NCBI GenBank assembly: GCA_000438415.1
Contig: FR902226.1
Location: 1 to 42,590, forward strand
Reading direction: 5' to 3'
From: Clostridium sp. CAG:628
GTDB lineage: Bacteria; Bacillota_I; Bacilli_A; RF39; UBA660
Length of the DNA stretch: 42,590 bases
Position 1 is the first letter of the stretch. Each line of letters opens with the position of its first letter. Positions 6,963-15,471 of this stretch are shown here, piece by piece. The notes under the pieces were generated by a model. The model searched no databases. It saw only the letters and a program-made list of their open reading frames with translations, and was not told where the DNA came from. The position numbers and the translations under genes were made by a program.

Positions 6963-8363
6963 ATGAAAAAAATTAAATTATTTACATCAATAGTTTTAAC
7001 AATATTATTAATGTTTACAGCAAGCACTTCTTTAAAAGCAGCCTCAGGAAGCATCAGCGTGCGTTCAAGTAGAAGTAGTTTAGTTGTAGGAAATCAGGTA
7101 ACTGTAACAGTAACAGTATCAAGTACTTCCCCATTAGGTTCATGGGAATATAGCCTAAACTATGACTCAAGCAAACTTAAACTAATAAGTGGTAACACAC
7201 ATATAGTTGACTATGCATCTAATGGAAACACAAAAAGTGCATCATACACATATACTTTCAAATCAATTTCAAAAGGAAAAAGTACAGTAAGTATAAGTAG
7301 TTCAAATGCTTATGCATTTGATGAATCACAAATGAGTTTATCAAATGGAAGTACAAGAATAAGTGCAATAACACAAGAAGAATTAGAAGCAAGTTATTCA
7401 AAAAACAATAATTTAAAAACACTTGGTGTAGAAGGTTACACTCTTAACGAAGAATTCTCTTCTGACAAACTAGAGTACTCAGTATCAGTACCAAGTGATG
7501 TATTAAAAGTAACACTAACTGCTTCAGTTGAAGATAAAACTGCCTCAATAACTGGCCTAGGAGAAGTAGAAGTAAGTGAAGGAGAAAATAAATTTGAAAT
7601 AAAAGTAACTGCACAAAATGGAAGTGTTAAAACGTATATATTAAAAGTAAACGTTGAAGATAAAAATCCAATTGAAGTAGTAATAGATAATGTAAAATAC
7701 ACTATTGTAAAACGTGCTAGTACACTAACTGCACCAAATACGTTTAAAGAGTCAACTACAACAATAAATGGTATAGAAGTTCCATCATTCATAAGTGACA
7801 TAACTAAATACACTCTAGTAGGACTTAAAAGTGAAACTGGAGAAACCAATTTATACATATATGATAATACTAATAATTCGTACACCTTATATAAAGAATT
7901 AAAAACTAATGGAATAACATTATTTATAAAAGAACCAAAAGAAACTTTAAAAAACTTTACTAAAACAAACCTAAGCATAAATGAACAAAAAGTAAATGCC
8001 TATACTTACAAGGATAGTGATAACTTCTATATCGTATATGGTGTAAATATTGAAACTGGTTTAGAAGGATACTACCAATATGACAAAACTAACAATGCAT
8101 TTATTAAATATGATAATTCTTTATTAAACGACTTAAATAAAAGAATAGATAACTATTTATTAATCATAATAGTACTAGGAGTAGAAACATTATTATTACT
8201 ATTAATTCTTCTAATATCTTTCATAAATAACAAAAAAAGAAAAAAGAAAATAAGAAAAATAATGAAAGAAAAATTAGAAAAAGATACTCCTTTAGAAAAT
8301 AAAAAAGAACTAGACGAAGAAGAAAACAAGGATAATACACTTGAAACAAAAACTGAAGTTTAG
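6963..8363 (+). CDS. Membrane-anchored cohesin-domain protein
   Basis: A 466-residue protein. Signal peptide (1-26), then a cohesin-like beta-sandwich (about 28-135: SLVVGNQVTVTVTVSS, SWEYSLNYDSSKLKL, SKGKSTVSISSSNAYAFD), a cadherin-like domain (about 148-232: LKTLGVEGYTLNEEF), an unassigned region (235-395), one membrane helix (398-421), and a Lys-rich then Glu-rich cytoplasmic tail (422-466). The topology presents the cohesin outside. It follows the dockerin-bearing hydrolase by 13 bases and shares an AAGGAG ribosome site type, so the two are co-transcribed. The natural reading is a cell-bound scaffold that holds the hydrolase on the surface. The cohesin call comes from fold-like sequence pattern and context. 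Confidence 0.75.
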   Translation: MKKIKLFTSIVLTILLMFTASTSLKAASGSISVRSSRSSLVVGNQVTVTVTVSSTSPLGSWEYSLNYDSSKLKLISGNTHIVDYASNGNTKSASYTYTFKSISKGKSTVSISSSNAYAFDESQMSLSNGSTRISAITQEELEASYSKNNNLKTLGVEGYTLNEEFSSDKLEYSVSVPSDVLKVTLTASVEDKTASITGLGEVEVSEGENKFEIKVTAQNGSVKTYILKVNVEDKNPIEVVIDNVKYTIVKRASTLTAPNTFKESTTTINGIEVPSFISDITKYTLVGLKSETGETNLYIYDNTNNSYTLYKELKTNGITLFIKEPKETLKNFTKTNLSINEQKVNAYTYKDSDNFYIVYGVNIETGLEGYYQYDKTNNAFIKYDNSLLNDLNKRIDNYLLIIIVLGVETLLLLLILLISFINNKKRKKKIRKIMKEKLEKDTPLENKKELDEEENKDNTLETKTEV

Positions 8364-8394
8364 TATAATTATAATGCTCAAAGGAGAATAAAAA

Positions 8395-10305
8395 ATGAAA
8401 AAAACACTAATATACAAAATACTATCGGGGTTATTTACAACAATACTAATATTAACAACAGGTTTCTTAATATATTCATTATTCTTATTTTCAAACATAG
8501 AAACATTCTTTAGAATAATGGCTAGCTTTCTATTAATATTATTAACAATAACACTAGTTTACTCACTTATAAATGCAGTAAAACATAATAAAAAGAAAAA
8601 ACTAATAATAAGTATTATCTTTTCACTAATACTAAGTATAATAACATTTGTAGTTTCTTTCTACCTTTACAAAGCATATATAGGTTTAGATAAAATTCAT
8701 AAAGATGAAATAATCTACAGCACAAGTCTTATCTCATTAAAAGAATATAAAATAGATAAAATAACTGGTAAAAAAATAGGTATTATTTCTGATGAAGAAG
8801 ACATAAGTTTATACATATTACCAAACGAAGTAATAAAAAAATATAACTTAAATAAATCTAACGAAATAGTTAAATATAGTGACTTAATAACTTTAATGAG
8901 TGCATTCTTAAATAAAGAAGTAGATTTAATGTTTATAACTTCTAACTATGAATCAAAATTCTCAAACATAGAAACATATGATAAAAATACTAATATATTT
9001 GAGATAACTAAGTATGAAAAAACATATAAAAAGAAACATGTAGAAAAAGATACAATTAGTACAAATAACAAAATAACTAAACCATTTACAATGTTACTTT
9101 TAGGAATTGACTCTGAAGGAGAAGGAATAAAAACAAGTAGTTCCTTTAATGGTGACACAATAATGTTAGTAACATTTGACCCAGAAACCCTAAGAGCAAC
9201 CATGTTTAGTATTCCAAGAGATACATATGTTAAAATGGCATGTGGTGGAAGACTAAATAAAATAAATGCAGCAAGTTGGGGCGGAACTAGTTGTATGATC
9301 AAAACAGTAGAAAACTTTACTGGATTAAATATAGACTACTATGCAAAAATAAACTTTAAAGGTGTAGTAGACTTAGTAGATATACTAGGTGGAGTAAGAA
9401 TAGATGTACCAATTGACTTCTGTGAACAAAACTCAGATAGACAATTTGGTGACAAAACAATATGTTTAAATAAAGGCGTACAAACTCTTAATGGTGAACA
9501 AGCCCTAGCATTTGCAAGACATAGAAAAACATTACCTTTAGGTGACTTCCAAAGAGGTCAACATCAACAAATGGTTGTAGAAGGAATGATACAAAGTTTA
9601 AAAAGTGTAAGAAATGTTAATGATTTCTATAAAATATTAGATGCAATAAGTAATAACATGGATACAAATATGACTACTGAAGAAATGTTATCAATGTATA
9701 ATGTTGCTAAAAATATGCTTTTAAAAGGTGGAGATGTAAACTTAAATATAACAAAAACATTCCTAACAGGATATGACTTATATGTATATAATGGTTCAAG
9801 TTACACTTATACTTTCCAATACTATAAACAAAGTTTAGACGAAATAGTGAAGGCTCTAAAAGTAAGTTTAAATATGGTTAAAAAAGAAGAATTAAAAACA
9901 TTTGACTTTGACCTAAATATACCTTACGAAAAAACAGTAATTGGAAAAACTTATTATAACGAAGCAAGAAAAGAATTACTTCCTGACTTTACTGAATATA
10001 GTTTAGAAGGTGCTAAATCTTACTTAAGTAATCGTGGTATATTTTATGAAATAGTTACTGAAACTGTAAGTTCTCCTGGATATTATGATAATCAAATAAT
10101 CGGACAAAGCATTCATGATGGAGTATTAGTTGAAACAGTAAGTAGTATTAAATTAGTTATAGTAAAAGTAGAAAAAAATAATGTAGTAGAAGATCCTGAG
10201 CCAGTTGAACCAACTGACCCAGTAATTCCTGACCCAGTAAAACCAACTGAACCAGATAGACCTGACGTATCAGAAAGTGAAAACACTGAAGAAACAGAAA
10301 ACTAG
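8395..10305 (+). CDS. LytR-CpsA-Psr (LCP) family wall polymer ligase
   Basis: A 636-residue membrane protein. Three membrane helices (about 11-32, 38-62, 70-95), an extracellular accessory domain (about 105-220), the LCP catalytic domain (about 230-402: MLLLGIDSEG, DTIMLVTFDP, SIPRDTYVK, RLNKINAA, LAFARHRK, DFQRGQHQQ), a PASTA-like region (about 510-598) and a Pro/Asp/Glu-rich tail. LCP enzymes transfer lipid-linked teichoic acid or capsule glycan to peptidoglycan; the listed Arg and Asp residues hold the pyrophosphate and metal. It sits between the wall hydrolase/cohesin pair and tagO, as expected for wall polymer attachment. It ends in a terminator whose stem includes the stop codon. Confidence 0.93.
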   Translation: MKKTLIYKILSGLFTTILILTTGFLIYSLFLFSNIETFFRIMASFLLILLTITLVYSLINAVKHNKKKKLIISIIFSLILSIITFVVSFYLYKAYIGLDKIHKDEIIYSTSLISLKEYKIDKITGKKIGIISDEEDISLYILPNEVIKKYNLNKSNEIVKYSDLITLMSAFLNKEVDLMFITSNYESKFSNIETYDKNTNIFEITKYEKTYKKKHVEKDTISTNNKITKPFTMLLLGIDSEGEGIKTSSSFNGDTIMLVTFDPETLRATMFSIPRDTYVKMACGGRLNKINAASWGGTSCMIKTVENFTGLNIDYYAKINFKGVVDLVDILGGVRIDVPIDFCEQNSDRQFGDKTICLNKGVQTLNGEQALAFARHRKTLPLGDFQRGQHQQMVVEGMIQSLKSVRNVNDFYKILDAISNNMDTNMTTEEMLSMYNVAKNMLLKGGDVNLNITKTFLTGYDLYVYNGSSYTYTFQYYKQSLDEIVKALKVSLNMVKKEELKTFDFDLNIPYEKTVIGKTYYNEARKELLPDFTEYSLEGAKSYLSNRGIFYEIVTETVSSPGYYDNQIIGQSIHDGVLVETVSSIKLVIVKVEKNNVVEDPEPVEPTDPVIPDPVKPTEPDRPDVSESENTEETEN

Positions 10306-10324
10306 AGAAAACCTCTAGTTTTTT
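10298..10324 (+). terminator. Intrinsic terminator after the LCP gene
   Basis: A 10-bp perfect stem (AAAACTAGAG / CTCTAGTTTT, loop AAAAC) is followed by T residues. The TAG stop at 10303-10305 lies in the left arm. Confidence 0.85.
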
Positions 10325-10338
10325 ACTTTACTTTTTAG

Positions 10339-10344
10339 TATAAT
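10339..10344 (+). promoter_or_regulatory. -10 box upstream of tagO
   Basis: TATAAT lies 17 bases before the tagO ATG and directly after the LCP terminator. No good -35 box is visible; the region at the right distance is the terminator arm. Confidence 0.45.
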
Positions 10345-10361
10345 TAATAATGAGGTGACTT

Positions 10362-11405
10362 ATGAATTTTATAGTAAATGGTTATAACGTATTTATAATA
10401 ATATTAACAACATTTTTAACATCATTGATACTAACACACTTAATGATAAAAATATCAAAAAATATGAACATAATGGACATACCAAACGAAAGAAGTGTTC
10501 ACAAAAAACCAACTCCATTACTAGGTGGAATAGCAATATTTCTAAGTTTCTTATTTGGTTTTATATTATTTGGTAATCAAAATCCATTAATGATATCAAT
10601 ACTAATTGCATCATTCTTAATTCTATTATTAGGAATATTTGATGACATTAAACCAATAAAAGCAAGATATAAGTTTGTTATACACATACTAGTAGCCTTA
10701 ATAGTAGTATTTTATGGAGGTCTAAAATTAACTCATGTAGATATATTTAGTTTATCATTAAACTTTAAATGGATGTCTCCATATATAACAATACTAATAA
10801 TTGTAGGAATAATAAATGCAGTTAACCTAATTGATGGACTAGATGGCTTATGTGCAGGAATATCTTCTATATACTTCCTAACAATTGGAGTAATCGCTCT
10901 AATCCTAAACAAATTTAATGGGTTAGACATAATATTATCATTTATTATGTTAGGAGCAACTTTAGGTTTTTTAGTATTTAATTATCCACCAGCAAAAATA
11001 TTTATGGGAGACACTGGTAGTACCTTCTTAGGTCTAATGATAAGTGTAATCATGTTATTAGGATTTAAAACAGTAACACTTACTTCATTATTAATTCCAT
11101 TAGTACTATTAATTCTTCCAATAACAGATACCTTATTTGCAATAATAAGAAGAGCATTAAACAAAAAACCAATTGGACAAGCGGACAAAGAACACATACA
11201 TCATCAACTATTAAAACACTTATCAACAAGAAAAACAATACTAGTAATTTATGTAGTTGATTTAATATTCAGTGTAGTTAGTATCTTCTATGCAATAGGT
11301 AAAAAGAAAGAAATGATAATATTCTATATACTATTAATGTTTATATTACTATACTTAGTATTTAAAACAAACGTGATATTTAAGAAAAAGGAGAATAAAA
11401 AATAA
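10362..11405 (+). CDS. tagO: TagO/WecA-type undecaprenyl-phosphate GlcNAc-1-phosphate transferase
   Basis: A 347-residue polytopic membrane enzyme that moves GlcNAc-1-phosphate from UDP-GlcNAc onto undecaprenyl phosphate, the first step of wall teichoic acid or secondary wall glycan synthesis. Hallmarks: substrate loop DIPNERSVHKKPTPLLGG (39-56), metal-binding Asp pair GIFDD (94-95), NAVNLIDGLDGL (152-163), MGDTGS (215-220), and the WecA/TagO HIHH motif (278-281), which separates it from MraY. About ten or eleven membrane helices are expected. It overlaps gpsA by one base. With the TagA domain and MnaA encoded further on, it indicates a GlcNAc-ManNAc linkage unit. Confidence 0.93.
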   Translation: MNFIVNGYNVFIIILTTFLTSLILTHLMIKISKNMNIMDIPNERSVHKKPTPLLGGIAIFLSFLFGFILFGNQNPLMISILIASFLILLLGIFDDIKPIKARYKFVIHILVALIVVFYGGLKLTHVDIFSLSLNFKWMSPYITILIIVGIINAVNLIDGLDGLCAGISSIYFLTIGVIALILNKFNGLDIILSFIMLGATLGFLVFNYPPAKIFMGDTGSTFLGLMISVIMLLGFKTVTLTSLLIPLVLLILPITDTLFAIIRRALNKKPIGQADKEHIHHQLLKHLSTRKTILVIYVVDLIFSVVSIFYAIGKKKEMIIFYILLMFILLYLVFKTNVIFKKKENKK

Positions 11406-12373
11406 TGAAAGTTTGCATATTAGGTTCAGGTGCTTATGGTCTAGCATTAAGTACAATATTTAACAAAAACAACTATGAAGTAGTATGCTATTCAAATAAT
11501 AGAAAAGAAGTTTGTTCTTTAACAAAAACAAGACTAACTCCTAGAATAGAAAACTTTACTATACCAAAAGAAATAAAATTTACTAACAATATAAAACAAG
11601 CAGTAAAATCTAGTACTTTAGTAGTAATTGCAGTACCTGCAAGAAGTGTAGATGAAATAACTAAAAAAATAAGTAAATACGTAACTTCAAAAATGCATAT
11701 TCTAATCGCAACAAAAGGAATAGAAAACAAAACATGTCAGTTTATGAGTGAAGTAGTAGAAAGAAACATAAATACAAGTAAAATTGCTGTAATAAGTGGA
11801 CCAACATTTGCAAAAGATATAGTTACTTCTTCACCAATAGGTTTATCTCTAGCATCAACAAATTTACTAACAAGAGACTTAGTAAAAACAATGTTAGAAA
11901 ACGAAACAACCAAAGTAAGAGAAACATTAGATATAATTGGAGTAGAAGTATGTGGTTCAATAAAAAATGTAATGGCAATACTTTCTGGCATATTAGATGG
12001 AATGAATACATGTGAATCCACTAAAGCACTATTTTTAACAGAAGCATTAAATGACATAAAAGAATTAATTGATAAACTAGGTGGTAACAAAAAAACAATA
12101 CTTTCTTTTGCAGGATTTGGTGATATTCTAATGACTTGTACAAGTACCTCTAGTAGAAACTTCACATATGGAAAACTTCTTGGTGAAGGAAAGTATACTC
12201 TTGCAAATGATTATCAGAAAACAACAACAGTTGAAGGCTTATACACACTGAAATCAATGAAAGAGTTAATAAAAAAAGAAAAAGTAAAAATGGAAGTAAT
12301 AGATTTAATAAGTGATATAGTTTTAGGAAAAAAAGATATAAACAACATATTAACATTTTTAATCGAAAAATAA
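11405..12373 (+). CDS. gpsA: NAD(P)-dependent glycerol-3-phosphate dehydrogenase
   Basis: A 322-residue soluble enzyme that reduces dihydroxyacetone phosphate to sn-glycerol 3-phosphate, the precursor of phospholipids and of glycerol phosphate groups on wall polymers. Motifs: Rossmann GSGAYG (7-12), AVPARS (76-81), GPTFAKDI (132-139), catalytic Lys in CGSIKNVMAI (K187), and GFGDILMTCTSTSSRN (237-252). Length is normal. Its ATG overlaps the tagO stop (TAATG), preceded by AAAAGGAG, so the two are co-translated. The pairing of gpsA with tagO suits envelope supply. A terminator follows at 12387. Confidence 0.95.
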   Translation: MKVCILGSGAYGLALSTIFNKNNYEVVCYSNNRKEVCSLTKTRLTPRIENFTIPKEIKFTNNIKQAVKSSTLVVIAVPARSVDEITKKISKYVTSKMHILIATKGIENKTCQFMSEVVERNINTSKIAVISGPTFAKDIVTSSPIGLSLASTNLLTRDLVKTMLENETTKVRETLDIIGVEVCGSIKNVMAILSGILDGMNTCESTKALFLTEALNDIKELIDKLGGNKKTILSFAGFGDILMTCTSTSSRNFTYGKLLGEGKYTLANDYQKTTTVEGLYTLKSMKELIKKEKVKMEVIDLISDIVLGKKDINNILTFLIEK

Positions 12374-12386
12374 TTATTATACACAT

Positions 12387-12415
12387 AAAAGGAGCTTATG
12401 CTCTTTTATTTTTTT
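12387..12415 (+). terminator. Terminator after gpsA, near-copy of the one at 13857
   Basis: The hairpin AAGGAGC / GCTCTTTT with loop TTAT is followed by A and T7. Apart from one extra G in the left arm it matches the terminator at 13857-13882, which lies on the other side of the metalloprotease cassette. Confidence 0.8.
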
Positions 12416-12427
12416 AAAAACGTTATA

Positions 12428-12456
12428 TTGATAAAAAAAGATGTTTATGATAAAAT
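12428..12456 (+). promoter_or_regulatory. Promoter of the metalloprotease cassette
   Basis: TTGATA at 12428-12433, 17-bp spacer, TAAAAT at 12451-12456. Transcription near 12463 gives a leader of about 190 bases before the protease gene. The leader holds a three-codon ORF with a ribosome-site-like AAAGG (12477-12488, Met-Lys-Arg-stop). That ORF overlaps, in a TAATG junction, the start of a possible 42-residue ORF. Confidence 0.6.
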
Positions 12457-12487
12457 ATAAATACAAAGGTAACTACATGAAGAGGTA

Positions 12488-12616
12488 ATGTTTAGAAAAA
12501 AGTATAAGTTACATGAGTGCAGTAATATCAAGATGTCGTTAAAATTTGAAAAATATATAATACTCCAGAAGTATATTATATATAAAATAAAAAAGGAAGG
12601 AGGAAATCAAATGTAA
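12488..12616 (+). CDS. Possible 42-residue leader or small protein
   Basis: An ORF with ATG at 12488 after GAAGAGG. The product is basic and hydrophobic-aromatic (starts MFRKKYKLHECSN, ends KKEGGNQM). Its last codons overlap a very strong ribosome site, AAGGAAGGAGG at 12593-12603, so its final codons before TAA are read as ATG-TAA. It lies between the promoter and the metalloprotease gene, 38 bases before the protease ATG. It may be a translated leader that affects the downstream gene, a tiny real protein, or chance. No family is recognised. Confidence 0.3.
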   Translation: MFRKKYKLHECSNIKMSLKFEKYIILQKYIIYKIKKEGGNQM

Positions 12617-12654
12617 TTATAAAGAGATAATGTTATTATAGGTAAGGAGGAAAA

Positions 12655-13161
12655 ATGAAAAAAAATAAAATAACATTAATTTTGATAATAATCACATCAG
12701 CTTTGTTTATCTATGTTGACGATGTACAAGCGTCATGTCAAATTAAATCCGGATGTTCATATACAGAGGGAAGATATTGTAGTGTTACAAACAAACAATT
12801 AACATGGATATCTCAATTCACAAAATATACACAAGTATTTACTAGTGCAGTAACAGAATGGAATAATAAAAAATTAGTTAGAATCAGCAGCGGATTTGAT
12901 GTAAAAGTAAAAGATTACTATGAGGTAAGTTCTTTTGCAGGTGATACAATTACAGGTCAAATATCTTTCAATACTTACGTTATGGACACATACACTCCCG
13001 CTCAGAAAAAAGGAACTGCTATGCATGAGTTGGGACATGCACTTGGATTAGCTCATAGAGATGTTAATCAAACTCAAGCAATTATGTCAACATTTGGCCC
13101 TCATACGTCGGCCAAAATAACATCTTTAGATATGCAATCTTATAATTGTTTATGGAAATAG
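12655..13161 (+). CDS. Small secreted metzincin-type zinc metalloprotease (matrixin-like)
   Basis: A 168-residue protein with a signal peptide (1-26, ending near VQAS) and the full metzincin zinc site HELGHALGLAH (about 124-134): three His ligands, the catalytic Glu, and the Gly for the turn. A Met-turn follows (AIMST, about 142-146). This fits matrixin-like (M10/M57-type) peptidases; it lacks a long propeptide or a haemopexin domain and is close to a bare catalytic domain. Several Cys residues in the mature N-terminus could form a disulfide. The strong AAGGAGG site at 12644-12650 fixes the start. It is followed after 8 bases by a gene for a membrane-anchored protein that may be its partner. 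Natural substrate is unknown. Confidence 0.85.
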   Translation: MKKNKITLILIIITSALFIYVDDVQASCQIKSGCSYTEGRYCSVTNKQLTWISQFTKYTQVFTSAVTEWNNKKLVRISSGFDVKVKDYYEVSSFAGDTITGQISFNTYVMDTYTPAQKKGTAMHELGHALGLAHRDVNQTQAIMSTFGPHTSAKITSLDMQSYNCLWK

Positions 13162-13169
13162 GAGGAAAC

Positions 13170-13775
13170 ATGAAAAAGAAAATTATAACTTTATTAACTA
13201 TAACAATCATTATTACATTATCTCTAATATTTGAGAAAAACATAAAGGAAAGATATAGAGTAGATACTAATAATTCATTTAACAAAAATAATACAAACAT
13301 TATTTATAGTGCTGGTACATTTAAGATTAATCCATTTAATATAAATGAAGCAGTTGAAGAAGTCGATTACATTTTTATAGGAAAAGTTGATAAATACTTA
13401 GGAAGCTATTATAATCCAGAAAAAAATATTATGGTTTATAGTAATTATTTAGTAGATATTTCTAAAAATTTAAAAGGAAATTTAATCGACAAAGTGCAAT
13501 TAGATATGTATGGTGGTTATAACGATAGTGACTTGTATTTAATAAGCGAAGGAGATTATGTAGATGAGTTACTTATTCCTGGAAAAACATACTTATTCTT
13601 AGCATATGGAAAAGTTGATGGTGGATTGCATTTACTAGAGTTGAATGGAAGCATTGAACTTGATGATGCTAATAAAGATGAAATAATAAATAATTATAAA
13701 CAACAAATGAATAAATCAAACATAAAACTAAATACAAGTGAAAGAAAAAGATATAAATCAAAATACGAATTATAA
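13170..13775 (+). CDS. Membrane-anchored protein, possible NTR/TIMP-like fold; partner of the metalloprotease
   Basis: A 201-residue protein with an N-terminal signal anchor (about 4-22) and an extracellular domain. The stretch EEVDYIFIGKV ... YLVDISKNLKG ... LLIPGKTYLFLAYGKVDGG ... LHLLELNG follows the spacing of bacterial OB/NTR-fold proteins annotated as TIMP-like: a D.(V/I)F.GKV strand, V...LKG, and G..YL.FA. The usual Cys residues of true TIMPs are absent. The start is placed at 13170 because AGGAGG lies just upstream and the preceding codons are the end of the protease gene. Placement 8 bases after a secreted metalloprotease suggests an inhibitor or tether for it. The fold call is tentative. 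Confidence 0.5.
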   Translation: MKKKIITLLTITIIITLSLIFEKNIKERYRVDTNNSFNKNNTNIIYSAGTFKINPFNINEAVEEVDYIFIGKVDKYLGSYYNPEKNIMVYSNYLVDISKNLKGNLIDKVQLDMYGGYNDSDLYLISEGDYVDELLIPGKTYLFLAYGKVDGGLHLLELNGSIELDDANKDEIINNYKQQMNKSNIKLNTSERKRYKSKYEL

Positions 13776-13856
13776 AAAATTAAAAAAAGAATTATCTTTG
13801 ATAAAACATTGATTTTATGTCATTTTGAATTAATAATTTTTCTAAGATTAATTACT

Positions 13857-13882
13857 AAAAGAGCTTATGCTCTTTTATTTTT
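13857..13882 (+). terminator. Terminator closing the metalloprotease cassette
   Basis: A perfect 8-bp stem AAAAGAGC / GCTCTTTT with loop TTAT and a T-rich tail. Stem, loop and tail match the terminator at 12387-12415. Confidence 0.85.
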
Positions 13883-13922
13883 ATCTATAATTTGATAAAA
13901 TATATTAAGTGGAAGTGAGACT

Positions 13923-15338
13923 ATGATTATTTATTATATATTATTATTTTTATCAAATATATTATTAAGTACTAGTTACTATGTAAAAACAGTACTATTA
14001 AAAACAAACTTTTTTCAATTAATATATTATTTTGCAAATGGAAAAGAAGGTGTAGGAAACATAACATCTGTAATAGAAATTATAAAAACATGCTTATATT
14101 TCTTTTTAACATCAAGTGTAATAACTATATTACCAATATTAATAATTAAATATTTTAAACTATTACCATTAAAAAAATTCATAAAAAAATACACAATAAT
14201 ATTATTAGTATTTAGTACACTTTTAACATTAAAAAATTACCAACTTGATAAATACATTTATTACAAATTAAAGAAAACTAATATATATGAAAAATATTAT
14301 GTAGATACAAACAAAGTTAAAGTAACTGCACCTAGTAAGAAAAACAATTTAATATTAATATATTTAGAAAGCATGGAAACTAGTTTAATCTCAAAAGAAA
14401 ATGGTGGAACATTTACTACTTCAAGAATCCCCGAGTTAGAGACTATTCTAAAAGAAAACACAAACTTCTCAAATACAGACAAATTTGGAGGACCAGAAAA
14501 CATAACAGTTGCAAGTTTTACAATGGGTTCGTTAGTCTCATCAAGTTCTGCTACTCCAGTAGACATAAACTTATTTAGAGGCTATTCTAAAAAAAATATA
14601 CCACTAAAAAATATTAAAACATTAGGTGATATACTAAAAGAAAATAATTATAACTTAAAATTAATACAAGGAAGCCCAGCATCCTTTGCAGGAACAGACT
14701 TGTATTACAAAGAACATGGTAATTATGAAATAATAGACTATAATAAAATGAAAGAAAAAAAATATATAGATAAAGATTATCAAAAATGGTGGGGAGTAGA
14801 AGATAAAAAATTATTTGAAATAGCAAAAAAAGAAATACTAAAATCTAGTGAATCAAATAAACCATTTGCAGTTACTTTATTTACTATGGATACTCATTTT
14901 AAAGATGGCTATTTAGATGAAGACTGTATGAACAAATATGAAACAAATTTATCTAATGTATATGCTTGTTCAAGTAAACGAGTAAGTGATTTTATTAACT
15001 GGATTAAAAGTAATGACTTTTATAAAAACACAACCATAGTAGTACTAGGAGACCATTTAACAATGCAAAATAGTTACTATAATGGATACAAAAACTATAA
15101 TAGAACTATCTATAATGCATTTATAAATTCTAAACAAAAAGAACAAAATAACAAGAATAGACACTTTAATAATTTTGACTTATACCCAACAATATTAGCA
15201 AGTTTAGGTTTTGAAATAGAAGGAAACAAACTTGGTTTTGGAACTAATTTATATAGTGGAGAAAAAACTCTTAGTGAAAAGTTAGGTAGTTCATACGTAG
15301 ATAAAGAATTATTAAAAAGAAACCAATTCTATGATTAA
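13923..15338 (+). CDS. Sulfatase-fold phosphoglycerol transferase (LTA synthase/OpgB-like)
   Basis: A 471-residue membrane protein with about three or four N-terminal helices (residues 1-20, 50-75, 85-105) and an extracellular alkaline-phosphatase-like domain (about 140-440). Visible landmarks: NLILIYLESMET (metal-binding Glu), GGPENITVASFTMGSLVSSS (likely nucleophile Thr in NIT or TVASF), LFTMDTHF, and VVLGDHLTM (metal Asp and His). Relatives move glycerol phosphate from phosphatidylglycerol onto glycans or teichoic acids. The region upstream has TATAAT or TAAAAT boxes at 13886-13901 directly after the terminator. It stands with gpsA and the TagA fusion, so it probably decorates the polymer after export. 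Exact acceptor is unknown. Confidence 0.82.
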   Translation: MIIYYILLFLSNILLSTSYYVKTVLLKTNFFQLIYYFANGKEGVGNITSVIEIIKTCLYFFLTSSVITILPILIIKYFKLLPLKKFIKKYTIILLVFSTLLTLKNYQLDKYIYYKLKKTNIYEKYYVDTNKVKVTAPSKKNNLILIYLESMETSLISKENGGTFTTSRIPELETILKENTNFSNTDKFGGPENITVASFTMGSLVSSSSATPVDINLFRGYSKKNIPLKNIKTLGDILKENNYNLKLIQGSPASFAGTDLYYKEHGNYEIIDYNKMKEKKYIDKDYQKWWGVEDKKLFEIAKKEILKSSESNKPFAVTLFTMDTHFKDGYLDEDCMNKYETNLSNVYACSSKRVSDFINWIKSNDFYKNTTIVVLGDHLTMQNSYYNGYKNYNRTIYNAFINSKQKEQNNKNRHFNNFDLYPTILASLGFEIEGNKLGFGTNLYSGEKTLSEKLGSSYVDKELLKRNQFYD

Positions 15339-15367
15339 TTTACATATTTAAAATAACATGGTATAAT
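15339..15367 (+). promoter_or_regulatory. Promoter upstream of the CDP-alcohol phosphatidyltransferase
   Basis: TTTACA at 15339-15344, a 17-bp spacer, TATAAT at 15362-15367. The leader is about 100 bases long; no ORF or clear riboswitch was recognised in it. The -35 box directly follows the upstream stop codon. Confidence 0.7.
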
Positions 15368-15471
15368 AGTTACCGCAAAAAGAAAAATTATAAACATTGG
15401 TACTGATTCAAAACCAAAATAGACAAAAAAGTAATAACAATAAAAAATGAATAAAGAAAGTAGGAATAATT

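Noticed and set aside
12593..12616. Strong ribosome site followed by ATG-TAA, as an isolated start-stop regulatory element
   Set aside because: The ATG is in frame with the longer 42-codon ORF that ends at the same TAA, so the juxtaposition may only be the end of that ORF. Mentioned under the leader instead.
15345..15471. Small ORF or riboswitch in the leader before the phosphatidyltransferase
   Set aside because: No ORF with a ribosome site and no stable conserved structure was recognised; only the promoter at its left edge is supported.
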